Shown here: positions 26,647 through 35,223 of the stretch, one piece after another
Layout of the letters: the number at the start of each line of letters is the position of its first letter
How positions within the stretch are numbered: the first letter of the stretch is position 1
NCBI RefSeq assembly: GCF_900116295.1
Contig: NZ_FPAF01000004.1
Coordinates: 124,001 to 188,000, forward strand
DNA from: Bacillus sp. 103mf
GTDB taxonomy: Bacteria; Bacillota; Bacilli; Bacillales; Bacillaceae_G
Length of the DNA stretch: 64,000 nucleotides
Direction: 5' to 3'
Made by a program: the position numbers and the translations under genes
The notes under the pieces: model-generated
Database searches by the model: none
Told to the model about the DNA's origin: nothing
The model's input: only the letters and a program-made list of their open reading frames with translations

Positions 26647-27699
26647 ATGCAAAGAAAAAGACTAAGAGATTTAGATATTAATATCGGAAAATTAAAACCA
26701 GGAACATGTAATGCGATTACAGATGTAGAGGGTGTAATCGTCGGTCACAAAACGATTTTAGATAAGGATGTTTGTTCCGGACTTACCGTTATTCTACCTA
26801 ACAACGGAAATCTAGCTGGATCGCATTTTCCAGCAGGCTTTTTTTCTTTTAATGGAACGGGTGAATTCACAGGAAGTCATTGGATTGATGAAACAGGTAC
26901 TTTAGTAACACCGATTGTTTTTACTGGTAGTCATTTACTTGGATTAGCACATCATTTTCTTTCACGTGCTACAAGAAGAATCGAAAATTTAGAACCTTTC
27001 TCAAATGGAATAGTAGCAGAGACGTGGGATGGATGGTTAAGTGATTTAGAAAAAACATCCATGACATATGAAGATTTAGAAGAAGCGATCTTCCATGCCA
27101 AATCTGGTGTAATCGAAGAAGGAAATGTCGGCGGCGGTACAGGAATGATTTGTTTTGAATTTAAAGGCGGTATCGGTACTTCTTCTCGCATTATTGAATG
27201 TGAATCAGGGACTTATACAGTTGGGGCCCTTGTACAAACCAATTTTGGTAGAAGAGAAGATTTTATTATGAATCATAAACCTGTTGGCAGTATCTTAAAT
27301 GAAACGGAAGTACCATTACCATGGAGTACCCCGGAAAATGCTGGATCTCTTCTCGTTACAGTAGCAACGGATGCGCCGTTATTACCTTCACAATGTGAAA
27401 GAATATCAAAAAGAGCATCGCTAGCAATGGCTAAATTAGGTGGTATTGGAGAAGAAGGGAGCGGAGACTTCTTCCTGACTTTTTCAACTGGGAATTGCTA
27501 TTCTTACGATAATGAAACACCTTATCCTATCAATATGTTTCCATCAGAACAGTTAGATTTTATTTTTGAAGCAGCGATTGAATCTGTTCAAGAAGCAATT
27601 GTTAATTCTATGTGTATGGCAGAAACTATAACAGGACAAAAAGGGAGAAAAGTACATGAACTGCCGTTAGAGCGATTGGTAGAAATCTTAAAATCTTAA
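26647..27699 (+). CDS. P1 family peptidase (DmpA-like)
   Basis: 350 residues, ATG behind AAGGGG. Opening block KPGTCNAITDVEGVIVGHKT, then GNVGGGTGMICFEFKGG, followed by a small-residue stretch GIGTSSRI where DmpA-type enzymes self-cleave. The N-terminal nucleophile residue is not certain from sequence alone. D-amino-acid aminopeptidase/L-aminopeptidase D-esterase family. First gene of a closely spaced run (NIPSNAP, HIT, PP2C, GNAT), but these products are not obviously one pathway. Confidence 0.9.
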   Translation: MQRKRLRDLDINIGKLKPGTCNAITDVEGVIVGHKTILDKDVCSGLTVILPNNGNLAGSHFPAGFFSFNGTGEFTGSHWIDETGTLVTPIVFTGSHLLGLAHHFLSRATRRIENLEPFSNGIVAETWDGWLSDLEKTSMTYEDLEEAIFHAKSGVIEEGNVGGGTGMICFEFKGGIGTSSRIIECESGTYTVGALVQTNFGRREDFIMNHKPVGSILNETEVPLPWSTPENAGSLLVTVATDAPLLPSQCERISKRASLAMAKLGGIGEEGSGDFFLTFSTGNCYSYDNETPYPINMFPSEQLDFIFEAAIESVQEAIVNSMCMAETITGQKGRKVHELPLERLVEILKS

Positions 27700-27734
27700 A
27701 TTGGCAATGTATTATCACCGACAAGGGGGACTTT

Positions 27735-28082
27735 ATGTTTTATAGACGAAAGTTTTATATTGTAAAAAGCGAGTTTGTCGAGATTTTTAACAGGCATTTT
27801 AATGAAACCAATTTACCGAATCAACTGAAATATGGTTCACGGCTAGTAGGTCGATGGATGAAGGATAATGGAAATGATACCGTTGAAATTTTTGCTATAT
27901 GGGAATATGACAGTTACGAGGATTATGTAGCAATTGAATCCAAAGTTAAAATCGATCAGGCTCATCTGAAACGAATTCATGACTGGTACGAAAAAAACGG
28001 TGGAAGAGAGCATGTGTTGAATGAATTTATACTGGAAATGAGAAACGAGGCTTTAGAATCAACTGTAATGGACGATGAGTGA
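27735..28082 (+). CDS. NIPSNAP family protein
   Basis: 115 residues, ATG behind AAGGGGG. The ferredoxin-like fold pattern RKFYIVKSEFVEIFNRHFNE, followed by GSRLVGRWMKD and EIFAIWEYDSYEDYVAIESKV, matches NIPSNAP proteins, which are small and usually of unknown substrate. 35 bp after the P1 peptidase gene, 53 bp before the chosen HIT start, likely one transcript. Confidence 0.85.
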   Translation: MFYRRKFYIVKSEFVEIFNRHFNETNLPNQLKYGSRLVGRWMKDNGNDTVEIFAIWEYDSYEDYVAIESKVKIDQAHLKRIHDWYEKNGGREHVLNEFILEMRNEALESTVMDDE

Positions 28083-28135
28083 CATATAAACAAGGATGTA
28101 TACGTTTTTCGATTTTAAGAATTGGAGGGGCATGT

Positions 28136-28606
28136 ATGTTTTCTCATGATCAAAACTGCTTTATTTGTCAGAAACATGAAGGAAATATATCCGTACCAGG
28201 CGGTGTCATTTACGAAGATGACTTTGTCTATGTTGGACATGTTTATTGGGAGGAAGAGGAAACATATTTAGGCTATTTAATGATCGATACGAAAAGACAT
28301 ACACCGGGATTAGCCGAATTAAGCGAAAAAGAAGCGCAGGCATTTGGGCTCATTGTTAGCAGAGTGAGTCGTGCCTTAAAAGAATGCGAAGGTGCAGAAC
28401 ATATTTATGCATTTGTATCTGGAAATGGTGTACCGCATATGCATATGCATCTTATTCCGCGATATCCGAACACTCCGAAAGAATTTTGGTCTCCAACAAA
28501 AGTTGCAACTTGGCCAGGGGCGCCTCTAGGAAGAGAAAAAGAAATCGAACAATTATGTGAAAGGATTAAAATGTATTTGGTGAATGAATATGAATATAAT
28601 GGATAA
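28136..28606 (+). CDS. HIT family nucleotide hydrolase
   Basis: 156 residues from ATG 28136, chosen for the GGAGGGG 6 bp upstream. The catalytic histidine triad is visible as PHMHMHLIPRYP. N-terminal Cys pair CFICQ is a possible zinc ligand set. Histidine-triad proteins hydrolyse nucleoside phosphoramidates or dinucleotides. The gene ends inside the start of the next one (23-bp overlap). Confidence 0.9.
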   Translation: MFSHDQNCFICQKHEGNISVPGGVIYEDDFVYVGHVYWEEEETYLGYLMIDTKRHTPGLAELSEKEAQAFGLIVSRVSRALKECEGAEHIYAFVSGNGVPHMHMHLIPRYPNTPKEFWSPTKVATWPGAPLGREKEIEQLCERIKMYLVNEYEYNG

Positions 28607-29423
28607 ACCTCAGCAGTTTTCATGGGTAGGGAATAAAGAGATGTGTATCGATCAAATAAAAATTGATCAATGCAGCAATGTAATCATCGGGAGATATGGC
28701 GGAAACAAAACCGCTGGTGCTAAAAAGAACGAAGACGGAGCATTAGTATGGGCACATAACGACTGGGAACTCGCTATGATTTTAGATGCTCATTATAGCG
28801 CGGAAAGTACAGCATTATTAGTACAAACGATGCAAAATGAGTTTCCTAATCTAAAAGTCTTGTTAGACGAACCGATAGAAACAGTATTTAAATCTGTGGA
28901 AAGACATATATTATCTGTTTTTCAATCTGAATCATTTCAACAATCTTGTCAGCGTATAAAAGGAGAGACGGCTTGTTTAATTTGTGTACGAAAAGCAAAT
29001 TATCTCTGGTGGTTATCCGTTGGGGATTGTTTAGTATATCTTTTGCATGATGAATTACATAAATTAGGTCAGTACACTCTGAATCAACGAAACTTCTATG
29101 AATGGGTTGGCTTTATCAATACATTTTCGTTACCAGTTCCTTGTTATTCATCTGGAGTTCGAGAGTTGCGAACAGGACATAACCGTATTGTAATGGTAAC
29201 AGATGGTCTATTAGAATGCGGGGAACAATATTACGAAAAACCATTTAATTTATATACTGATCTCTATGCAAATAAAGAGAATATCCAGCTAACCGAGTGT
29301 ATTGAAAAAGCATTACAGCATGTACATCACCAGCATGGAAGGGATAGTGCGACTATTATTAGCTGGGATTATATGAATTCTTTGCCATCTACTTATCCAA
29401 GCGATCAAATATTTCAAAAGTAA
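28584..29423 (+). CDS. PP2C-like protein phosphatase
   Basis: 279 residues. Start ambiguous: ATG 28584, 28590 and 28599 are in frame. No strong ribosome site, so translational coupling to the HIT gene is likely. The PP2C-type metal-binding aspartates appear at ALVWAHNDWELAMILDAHYS, with SVGDCLVYLL, VMVTDGLLECG and a late DSATIIS aspartate. The family normally dephosphorylates serine/threonine. The substrate is unknown. Confidence 0.8.
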   Translation: MNMNIMDKPQQFSWVGNKEMCIDQIKIDQCSNVIIGRYGGNKTAGAKKNEDGALVWAHNDWELAMILDAHYSAESTALLVQTMQNEFPNLKVLLDEPIETVFKSVERHILSVFQSESFQQSCQRIKGETACLICVRKANYLWWLSVGDCLVYLLHDELHKLGQYTLNQRNFYEWVGFINTFSLPVPCYSSGVRELRTGHNRIVMVTDGLLECGEQYYEKPFNLYTDLYANKENIQLTECIEKALQHVHHQHGRDSATIISWDYMNSLPSTYPSDQIFQK

Positions 29424-29453
29424 AGCTTAATTCTTATAAAGAAGGGGAGTAAC

Positions 29454-30020
29454 ATGGATTTAGAAATAGTTTTTGAAGAATTTCCGATTTTGGAATCTAC
29501 GAATTTAGTATTAAAGAAGATTGAAGATGTTCATTTACAGGACGTATATGCAATCTATAGTAACGATAAAGTATTTGAATACTGCGGAATTATCCCGAAA
29601 CATAATATGAAGACGGTAAGTAAGATGATTCAACACTTTGAGAGAGACTATAACAAACAGAGTAGAATTAAGTGGGGGATTTTCCAAAAGAATAAAAGCG
29701 ATACATTAGTTGGGATTATTGAAGCGATGGATTTTAATCGAAAGGTAAATATGGTCACAATCGGATACTTTTTAGCTGAAGAATACTGGGGGAAAGGAAT
29801 TGCATCTGAAGCCGTTCATACAGTTGTAAAGTTTTTATTCGAGGATGTCCATATAAATAGAATTCAAGCTGAAGTTATGCCAGCAAATGACATATCAAAA
29901 AAGGTACTTTTAAAGAACGGATTTATAAAGGAAGGATTATTAAGACAAGCTACTTTATGGTCTGGGAAGGGAATTGTTGATTTAGAAATATATAGTGTTC
30001 TGCAAGAAGATTATATATGA
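29454..30020 (+). CDS. GNAT N-acetyltransferase, RimJ/RimL type
   Basis: 188 residues, ATG behind AAGAAGGGGAG. Acetyl-CoA binding block EEYWGKGIASEAVHTVVKF and catalytic-type motifs IQAEVMPANDISKKVLLKNGF are typical of ribosomal-protein N-acetyltransferase relatives. Final gene of the run starting at 26647. The repeat copy 7 starts at the stop codon. Confidence 0.9.
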   Translation: MDLEIVFEEFPILESTNLVLKKIEDVHLQDVYAIYSNDKVFEYCGIIPKHNMKTVSKMIQHFERDYNKQSRIKWGIFQKNKSDTLVGIIEAMDFNRKVNMVTIGYFLAEEYWGKGIASEAVHTVVKFLFEDVHINRIQAEVMPANDISKKVLLKNGFIKEGLLRQATLWSGKGIVDLEIYSVLQEDYI

Positions 30021-30298
30021 TATATAAATCCAAATTAAAAACCTGATATAAACCCCTTTTCTTTTTAGATGGTCGAGAGCATCTGGCCATGCGTAGAAGC
30101 GGTCAGGGCCTTTTCCTGCCACGCGCAAAGTTTGAAAACAAAGAAAGATAGCAAGGTGCAGTGCCATTTTTATCTTCATAGTAGCAATCTATATGATGAA
30201 AAATGAAAATAACTTTCTATAGGTAATAAGAAGCGTATTTTCGCTGGAATCATATTCCTTACCAAACTTCTAAATGAAATGTATGGCTGAGTAGTTAC
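30018..30298 (+). repeat. bcr-like repeat, copy 7, with MITE right end
   Basis: The bcr core runs from 30018 to about 30204 (TATATAAATCCAAATT, TGGTCGAGAGCATCTGGCC, GCGTAGAAGCGGTCAGGG). It continues into GCGTATTTTCGCTGGAAT, CTTCTAAATGAAATGTATGG and the terminal CTGAGTAGTTAC (30287-30298), shared almost exactly with the element at 30917-31160. No matching left terminal repeat is present. Confidence 0.7.
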
Positions 30299-30324
30299 GC
30301 CAAATTTATAATACCTCGGCAAAA

Positions 30325-30361
30325 CAAGAAAAAGATCTTCGTTAATGAAGATCTTTTTCCA
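30325..30361. terminator. Bidirectional hairpin
   Basis: GAAAAAGATCTTC and GAAGATCTTTTTC arms around GTTAAT. Confidence 0.6.
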
Positions 30362-30435
30362 CATTAAATAACAACAATATAAAATTACCCACCACTAGTA
30401 GTTAAGTGTAATGATCCCGTATTATAAATTACCGT

Positions 30436-30760
30436 TTAATCTTTAATTTTCCACCTACATATCATATGAAGTCGCCCTTCTTTTAATTCTGCTTGAAGAG
30501 ACCCACCCATTTTTAGCATTAGAGTTTTCGTAATAGATAAACCTAATCCCGTCCCTTTTTCATATCTAAAGATTCTCTCTTTCAACCTTTATGATGTTAA
30601 ATCTTTTTCCATTTGCTAAATAAACCTCTGCAACTATATGTTGTCTCCTGATAATCGCATCACTTAAATAAATAAATTTTCTTTCGCCACTTCCTTCACA
30701 TCCGGATTTTCTTTTACATATTCTTCTCATACCTAACTTTGGATTTATGAAATATGACAC
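30436..30760 (-). pseudogene. Sensor histidine kinase C-terminal remnant
   Basis: The minus strand reads EKGTGLGLSITKTLMLKMGG then a typical end, RLHMICRWKIKD, with stop at 30436-30438. This is the G2 box and tail of a histidine kinase ATPase domain. Upstream pieces (GKRFNIIKVEREN and VKENPDVKEVAKENLFI) appear in other frames, so at least two frameshifts separate them. No H or N box remains. A leftover of a kinase gene, bracketed by the two related repeat elements. Confidence 0.65.
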
Positions 30761-30784
30761 CTAAGAAAATGCAGAAAAGTAAAA

Positions 30785-30828
30785 AACACCCTCTTACAGA
30801 TATACTACCGAAGAGGGTGTTTTTTATC
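30785..30828. terminator. Terminator-like hairpin in the decayed region
   Basis: AAAAAACACCCTCT and AGAGGGTGTTTTTT arms. Orphan: no intact gene ends here. Confidence 0.6.
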
Positions 30829-30916
30829 AAACTTTATTTCAAAGCTACATGAAACAAACAGCAAACCTAAAAATAATCTTATCCTCAGGGTAAAAATTAT
30901 ATTCTATTCCATTAAC

Positions 30917-31160
30917 GTAACTACTCAGTCACTCTATGAAAACCGATAGAAAAGCATTTTTTTAAGTGGTCAAGAGGGACTGGCCATGTATAGTAGCGGT
31001 CAGTGTCTTTTCCTGCCACGCGCAAAGTTTGAAAACAAAGAAAGATAGCAAGGCGTAGGTCCATTTTTATCTTCATGGCAGCAATTATAGGTAAGCGTAT
31101 TTTCGCTGGAATTATACTCTTTACCAAACTTCTAAATGAAATGTATGGCTGAGTAGTTAC
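30917..31160 (+). mobile_element. MITE-like element with bcr-like core and 8-bp target duplication
   Basis: Terminal inverted repeats GTAACTACTCAG (30917-30928) and CTGAGTAGTTAC (31149-31160). Flanked by CCATTAAC (30909-30916) and CTATTAAC (31161-31168), 7 of 8 bases identical, as expected of a target-site duplication. Inside is bcr-like repeat copy 8 (AGTAGCGGTCAGTGTC, CCTGCCACGCGCAAAGTTTG) plus the block GCGTATTTTCGCTGGAAT. 244 bp, no gene, so non-autonomous. The 8-bp duplication is typical of IS66-type transposition; that assignment is inference. Confidence 0.7.
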
Positions 31161-31262
31161 CTATTAACTTAATAACGATAATAATAAGAAACAGTCATCA
31201 TTTATTCTCAGTGTTCGTAATAAAATGATACAAGAACATTCGTGTTAACGGGAGGAAGAAGA

Positions 31263-32453
31263 ATGCACCAAAACGATCGGAAAAAGAAATGGAACGACTT
31301 TTCCAAAACAATTCCGCATTCTCTTTTAGATGTAAAAAATGAACTAAAGAAAAAATGCGAACAAAAACAACTTCCCGTTAAAACATGGAAGTTAACAGAA
31401 CAAGAAACAATGCTAATTCATAAAATTAAAGAACAAACAAGTGGGCACAACAAAAATAATGTGACGCGAACACATGCTTATTATCGTTTTTACCGCCGAT
31501 ACCCAGAAATACAATGGGCATTACTTGGGCATATGGTATCGCGTAATGGTGGTTGGAATATGACCGATTTAAGAGGGGAGTTATATACTAGACTATTGTC
31601 AGAAAAAGATCAATTCACCTTCTTTTCTTTTTTAGAACGAGGGAACTGGTTAATCTTCCAGGATGTATATCCGCAATTTTTGTTGTACGAACAAAGTGTA
31701 AAAAGATCAAAAAATTTGTTCTATCTTCTACCTTTTTTTCATGTATCAACGTTTATGGAAACGATATGGAACTATTTTTGGAGCACAGGTGACCGCTATA
31801 CATTAGCCATTGCCACCGTTATTAATGAACAAAGCTATTTAGAAAAAAGGGTTATTCAAAATGAATATTTTAAAAAAACTGTACTGAATAGTATTGCATT
31901 CAAACTTTACGATTTTTTTCGCTTTAATCATATTCTTCTTCCATTCTATAAAGATGAGACTAAACAAAAAACATTGCTATTCGGTGAGACGATGAAACAT
32001 TTTACTTCCCTCCATGAACGAATTCTACTCGGAAAACGATTATACTCACTATTATTTCGCCGCGAGAACATCTTACAAAGGGTAATAAACTGGACTCATG
32101 ATCATCCACATACTGGTTCAAGAAAAGACTACTGGCCGCATTTGTTTTATGATGTAAACGAATCATTTTCCCGTGCATTTTATGAACGCCGTATAAAAAA
32201 CTGTAAATTAAGAAAAGGTGCGAATCGCTTATATAGCCCGCGATTAATATACGCATGGAAAGACCGTAATCATGAAGAAGCGGAAAGTCAAGACTGGTTT
32301 GAAGATTGGCGCATTATGGATTATTTAATCGATAAGGGAGAAAGTACAGATGGAAAGATTTATAACGAATACTGCAAAACGCTTGAAAAAATTGAGCTTG
32401 CCATCTTGGTCAAAAAAAATGTCTTGCTCCGAGAAGAAGCAGAGGAAGAATAA
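31263..32453 (+). CDS. DUF2515 family protein
   Basis: 396 residues from ATG 31263 with GGGAGGAAG upstream. Basic, aromatic-rich protein. The central blocks RTHAYYRFYRRYPEIQWALL, VSRNGGWNMTDLRGELY and LERGNWLIFQDVYPQFLLYE are typical of DUF2515. No signal peptide. Its final 104 bp overlap, in another frame, the gene at 32350, which starts behind a good ribosome site inside it. Function unknown. Confidence 0.88.
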   Translation: MHQNDRKKKWNDFSKTIPHSLLDVKNELKKKCEQKQLPVKTWKLTEQETMLIHKIKEQTSGHNKNNVTRTHAYYRFYRRYPEIQWALLGHMVSRNGGWNMTDLRGELYTRLLSEKDQFTFFSFLERGNWLIFQDVYPQFLLYEQSVKRSKNLFYLLPFFHVSTFMETIWNYFWSTGDRYTLAIATVINEQSYLEKRVIQNEYFKKTVLNSIAFKLYDFFRFNHILLPFYKDETKQKTLLFGETMKHFTSLHERILLGKRLYSLLFRRENILQRVINWTHDHPHTGSRKDYWPHLFYDVNESFSRAFYERRIKNCKLRKGANRLYSPRLIYAWKDRNHEEAESQDWFEDWRIMDYLIDKGESTDGKIYNEYCKTLEKIELAILVKKNVLLREEAEEE

Positions 32454-32826
32454 CTATAAAGCTATTGTAGCCACGATCCTTCTTTCTTGTTTAATCGGAA
32501 CATATTTAGACTTATTGTTTGTCAGTAAACAAATGTACGCCTTTCCCATGAGGCCATTCCCGCATATATTTACAATTAATATCGCATTTACGTTATTCAT
32601 ATTACCTATTTCCACTGCTCTTTTTGTGTGGATTATGAAAATGTTACCTACATTTTCAAAAATCATATTTATCATTTTGATTGGACTTTGTATGAGTATT
32701 TCTGAACGATTTGCGGAACAGCTAGGATGGTTCACTCATAACGAATCATGGCATCATTTTTATTCCATTTTTGGATACATGATTTTCCTGCTTTTTATAT
32801 GGAAGTTCTATCGTTGGTTTCAATAA
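32350..32826 (+). CDS. CBO0543-like membrane protein
   Basis: 158 residues. Start ATG 32350 is kept because AAGGGAG lies 9 bp upstream. An alternative, ATG 32419, has no such site. Basic N-terminus, then about four membrane segments: AIVATILLSCLIGTYLDLLF, FTINIAFTLFILPISTALF, IIFIILIGLCMSI and FYSIFGYMIFLLFIW. The layout and the ERFAEQLGWFTHNESWHH segment match CBO0543-type small membrane proteins. Translationally coupled to DUF2515 by overlap. Confidence 0.75.
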   Translation: MERFITNTAKRLKKLSLPSWSKKMSCSEKKQRKNNYKAIVATILLSCLIGTYLDLLFVSKQMYAFPMRPFPHIFTINIAFTLFILPISTALFVWIMKMLPTFSKIIFIILIGLCMSISERFAEQLGWFTHNESWHHFYSIFGYMIFLLFIWKFYRWFQ

Positions 32827-32916
32827 GATTTAATTTAACGGATTATACAAAGGCGAAAAGGAATAAGTTATTTAGATAAGGAATATTAAGGAGAGGGACG
32901 ATAAGGGGGCGATTGT

Positions 32917-33438
32917 ATAGCTAATCATGTAGAAAGTCTATATAACTATCATGTATGGGCAAATCAACGGATTTTTAATCATCTTAAGACACTTTCTCCT
33001 GAGAAATATCAAGAAGAAATAAAAAGTGTCTTTTCCTCTATCTCAAAGGTTTTGTCTCATATCTATTTGTCAGAATATCTATGGCTTAATATCCTTGAAG
33101 GTCATAGTATGAATGAGGCGATGCAATTATCACTTCAACTTCAAGAAAAGATTGAGAAACTATCCATCGAAGATTTAGAAACAGAATTTCACACTTTAAC
33201 AACTCGTTTTATTTCCTTTTTGAACAGACAGGAAGATATAGAAAAGAGAATTATGCTGGATAATCCATATGCAAGAGTAAGAGAAACAAGTCTATCTGAA
33301 ATGGTCTTACACGTTGTGAATCATGGAACCTATCATAGGGGGAATATTTCAGCTATGTTGCATCAGTTGGATGCTTCTTCCGTTATGACTGATTATGCTT
33401 TTTATTGGTATTCAGAAGATGCTATTCATCAAAAATAG
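32917..33438 (+). CDS. DinB family protein lacking a normal start codon
   Basis: The DinB frame is open from 32902 (stop at 32899-32901) and the protein begins ANHVESLYNYHVWANQRIF. The only codon at the right place is ATA 32917-32919, about 7 bp after AGGGGGC. The first ATG/GTG/TTG in frame is TTG 33052, which would delete the first helix of the fold. Histidines typical of DinB are present (YHVWANQRIFNHL, VNHGTYHRGNISAM). Either ATA initiation or a start-codon mutation making this a pseudogene. Confidence 0.6.
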   Translation: MANHVESLYNYHVWANQRIFNHLKTLSPEKYQEEIKSVFSSISKVLSHIYLSEYLWLNILEGHSMNEAMQLSLQLQEKIEKLSIEDLETEFHTLTTRFISFLNRQEDIEKRIMLDNPYARVRETSLSEMVLHVVNHGTYHRGNISAMLHQLDASSVMTDYAFYWYSEDAIHQK

Positions 33439-33474
33439 GCTTTGTTAAGTAGTATTGTTGTTTTTCAGGTATAA

Positions 33475-33510
33475 AATACGGGAACGTCCGATTTGGACGT
33501 TCCCTTCTTA
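33475..33510. terminator. Terminator
   Basis: GGGAACGTCC and GGACGTTCCC arms with GATTT loop and TTCTTATT tail. Confidence 0.8.
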
Positions 33511-33548
33511 TTCCATTAAAGCCCCCTGTAATGGAACTGTAAAGCTTT

Positions 33549-34040
33549 TTAAAAGCTGCGTTTCCCTGCCCAAGCTCCTTGCATTTTACTTAGGAATACA
33601 ATTTGCCCAATATGATATGCGTCGTGCAATGCTAAACTCTTCAGTTCAAGCACTAATGATCTTTCTCCAGGGATGTGTCTATACAAATCTTCATGTTCTG
33701 ATTTTGCTAGTATTTTTTCAAGTTCACGATGAACATAAAAGTATTCTTGTTTTGTTTTCTTCCAATTTTGAAACGTCTCAGTTGGTAATCGAAATGTAGA
33801 TTCATTATCTTCTGCCTGGGGTTCATTCGCTGTTTCACCAAGAAATCGCATCAGAAGTCTCTTTTTATAGAAAAGTAAATGACAAACTAATTCCCAAATG
33901 GAATTCATTTTCCCCTCAACTGGCTTCCGAATTGCCTGTTCAAAAGTAATCTCCTCTAGCACTTTTTCAAGTGGTGGAAACCAGTCTTCTTCATCTAAGC
34001 AGCTTGCCCATTGTTGTAACAAAAGTGTCTTTACATCCAT
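33549..34040 (-). CDS. DinB family protein
   Basis: 163 residues, ATG with TTGGAGGGAA upstream. Metal-site histidines in the DinB arrangement: ELVCHLLFYKKRLL and LALHDAYHIGQIVFL. Convergent with the DinB gene at 32917; the two are not close paralogues (different helix 1). Putative thiol-dependent transferase fold; substrate unknown. Confidence 0.88.
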   Translation of the reverse strand: MDVKTLLLQQWASCLDEEDWFPPLEKVLEEITFEQAIRKPVEGKMNSIWELVCHLLFYKKRLLMRFLGETANEPQAEDNESTFRLPTETFQNWKKTKQEYFYVHRELEKILAKSEHEDLYRHIPGERSLVLELKSLALHDAYHIGQIVFLSKMQGAWAGKRSF

Positions 34041-34533
34041 TTTCTATTCCCTCCAATTTAATCCCTTTACTAGATAATCCCTTTGGTCAAAATTCATATG
34101 CGTCGTGTTGTAGATAGCTCACTAATTAAGGTGTCATGCCAATTCCTTGTTCAATTAAACTGACCCTTTAACGGAACAATGAACGTTTTGTTATTTTGAA
34201 AATTCTGATAATGTCAGTTTATCATAAGTTGTGTTAACTGAGAAAGAACAACTGTCTAAAACCATTTTAGTTATCGTAAAGTTATCTTTTATATGTTTGA
34301 TGGTGTCTTTATTATGGAGATCTTTTTGAATACTTAAATGCTTAAATTGCCGGTTTGAAACAAAGATGCACCGTTTGTAAGAAAGTCGTCCCGTTTATAA
34401 AAAAGATGAACTGAAATAATTTATCTAAGTGGCGAAGGGATTTCATCTTTTTTATTTAACCGTTACTCCTTCTACCACTAATAACAGGGTTATTGATGTA
34501 GTCTGCCATATCTAAAAATCCAAATGGTATTTA
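34041..34533. other. Gene-free region with orphan terminator
   Basis: About 490 bp without a plausible gene. A hairpin with arms AAAAAAGATGAA and TTCATCTTTTTT (34403-34452) looks like a terminator whose gene is gone. The rest shows nothing I can name. Confidence 0.4.
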
Positions 34534-34562
34534 TTGTATTTTTTGAACGGTTGTGCTAAAAT
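34534..34562 (+). promoter_or_regulatory. TetR gene promoter placing transcription start at the ATG
   Basis: -35 TTGTAT (34534-34539), 17-bp spacer, extended -10 TGCTAAAAT (34554-34562). Start of transcription, 7 bp after the -10, coincides with the A of ATG 34569, and no Shine-Dalgarno precedes that ATG. The mRNA should be leaderless. Confidence 0.55.
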
Positions 34563-34568
34563 ATAACC

Positions 34569-35198
34569 ATGAGTATAAAAAATAAAACAAACGAGCAAAA
34601 AGAAATGTCATTTATCGGAAAAGCCCGTAGAGCTCAAATTGTGGAATGTGTGATTGAGACAATCACTGAAGTTGGTTATGCACAAGCTTCTTTGGGACAA
34701 ATTGCTAAACGCGCAAAAATAAGTAAGGGGGTTATTTCTTATTACTTTACAAACAAAGAAGAACTTCTCGAGCAAGTTGTAACTGATTACTATATAGCTT
34801 GCCAGTCCTTTATTTGGCCGCAAATCGAAGCTCAAACGTCCCCAAAAGGAATGCTTCAAACGTATATTGAATCCAATCTGAAATTTATAGATGAAAATCG
34901 AAAGCATGTATTCGCTGTTATAGAAATTGTTTCGAATGAAAGAACAGATGAAGGGAAACTTCGGTTTGCAGCGAAACATGATGATACTATTTTTCTTCCC
35001 ATTGAAAATATTCTACGTTTAGGTATGCAAGAAGGAGTATTTCGAGAGTTTTTCGCAATGTCCTTAAGGGTAATGGCGTTAACAATCAGGCATGCTATCG
35101 ACGGGTTTAGCCTGGAGCTAATGAGAAACCCGGATCTTAATGTTAAAGATTACACTAAAGAACTTATCACGATCTTTGAGCGGGCAACTCAAAAGTAA
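34569..35198 (+). CDS. TetR/AcrR family regulator
   Basis: 209 residues. N-terminal HTH: RRAQIVECVIETITEVGYAQ, LGQIAKRAKISKGVISYYF. The C-terminal ligand domain is all-helical and divergent, as is usual. The predicted transcription start coincides with the start codon, so translation is probably leaderless. The next open frames downstream are a small zinc-ribbon protein and a LysE exporter (35639), which may be its regulated target. Confidence 0.9.
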   Translation: MSIKNKTNEQKEMSFIGKARRAQIVECVIETITEVGYAQASLGQIAKRAKISKGVISYYFTNKEELLEQVVTDYYIACQSFIWPQIEAQTSPKGMLQTYIESNLKFIDENRKHVFAVIEIVSNERTDEGKLRFAAKHDDTIFLPIENILRLGMQEGVFREFFAMSLRVMALTIRHAIDGFSLELMRNPDLNVKDYTKELITIFERATQK

Positions 35199-35223
35199 CG
35201 TATCACCCTAAAGGGGGAAGTAC

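Noticed and set aside
29982-31127. Three minus-strand frames of 62-68 codons
   Set aside because: They lie in the repeat copies; two share the sequence IFLCFQTLRVAGK because they are in the same repeat, not because they are genes.
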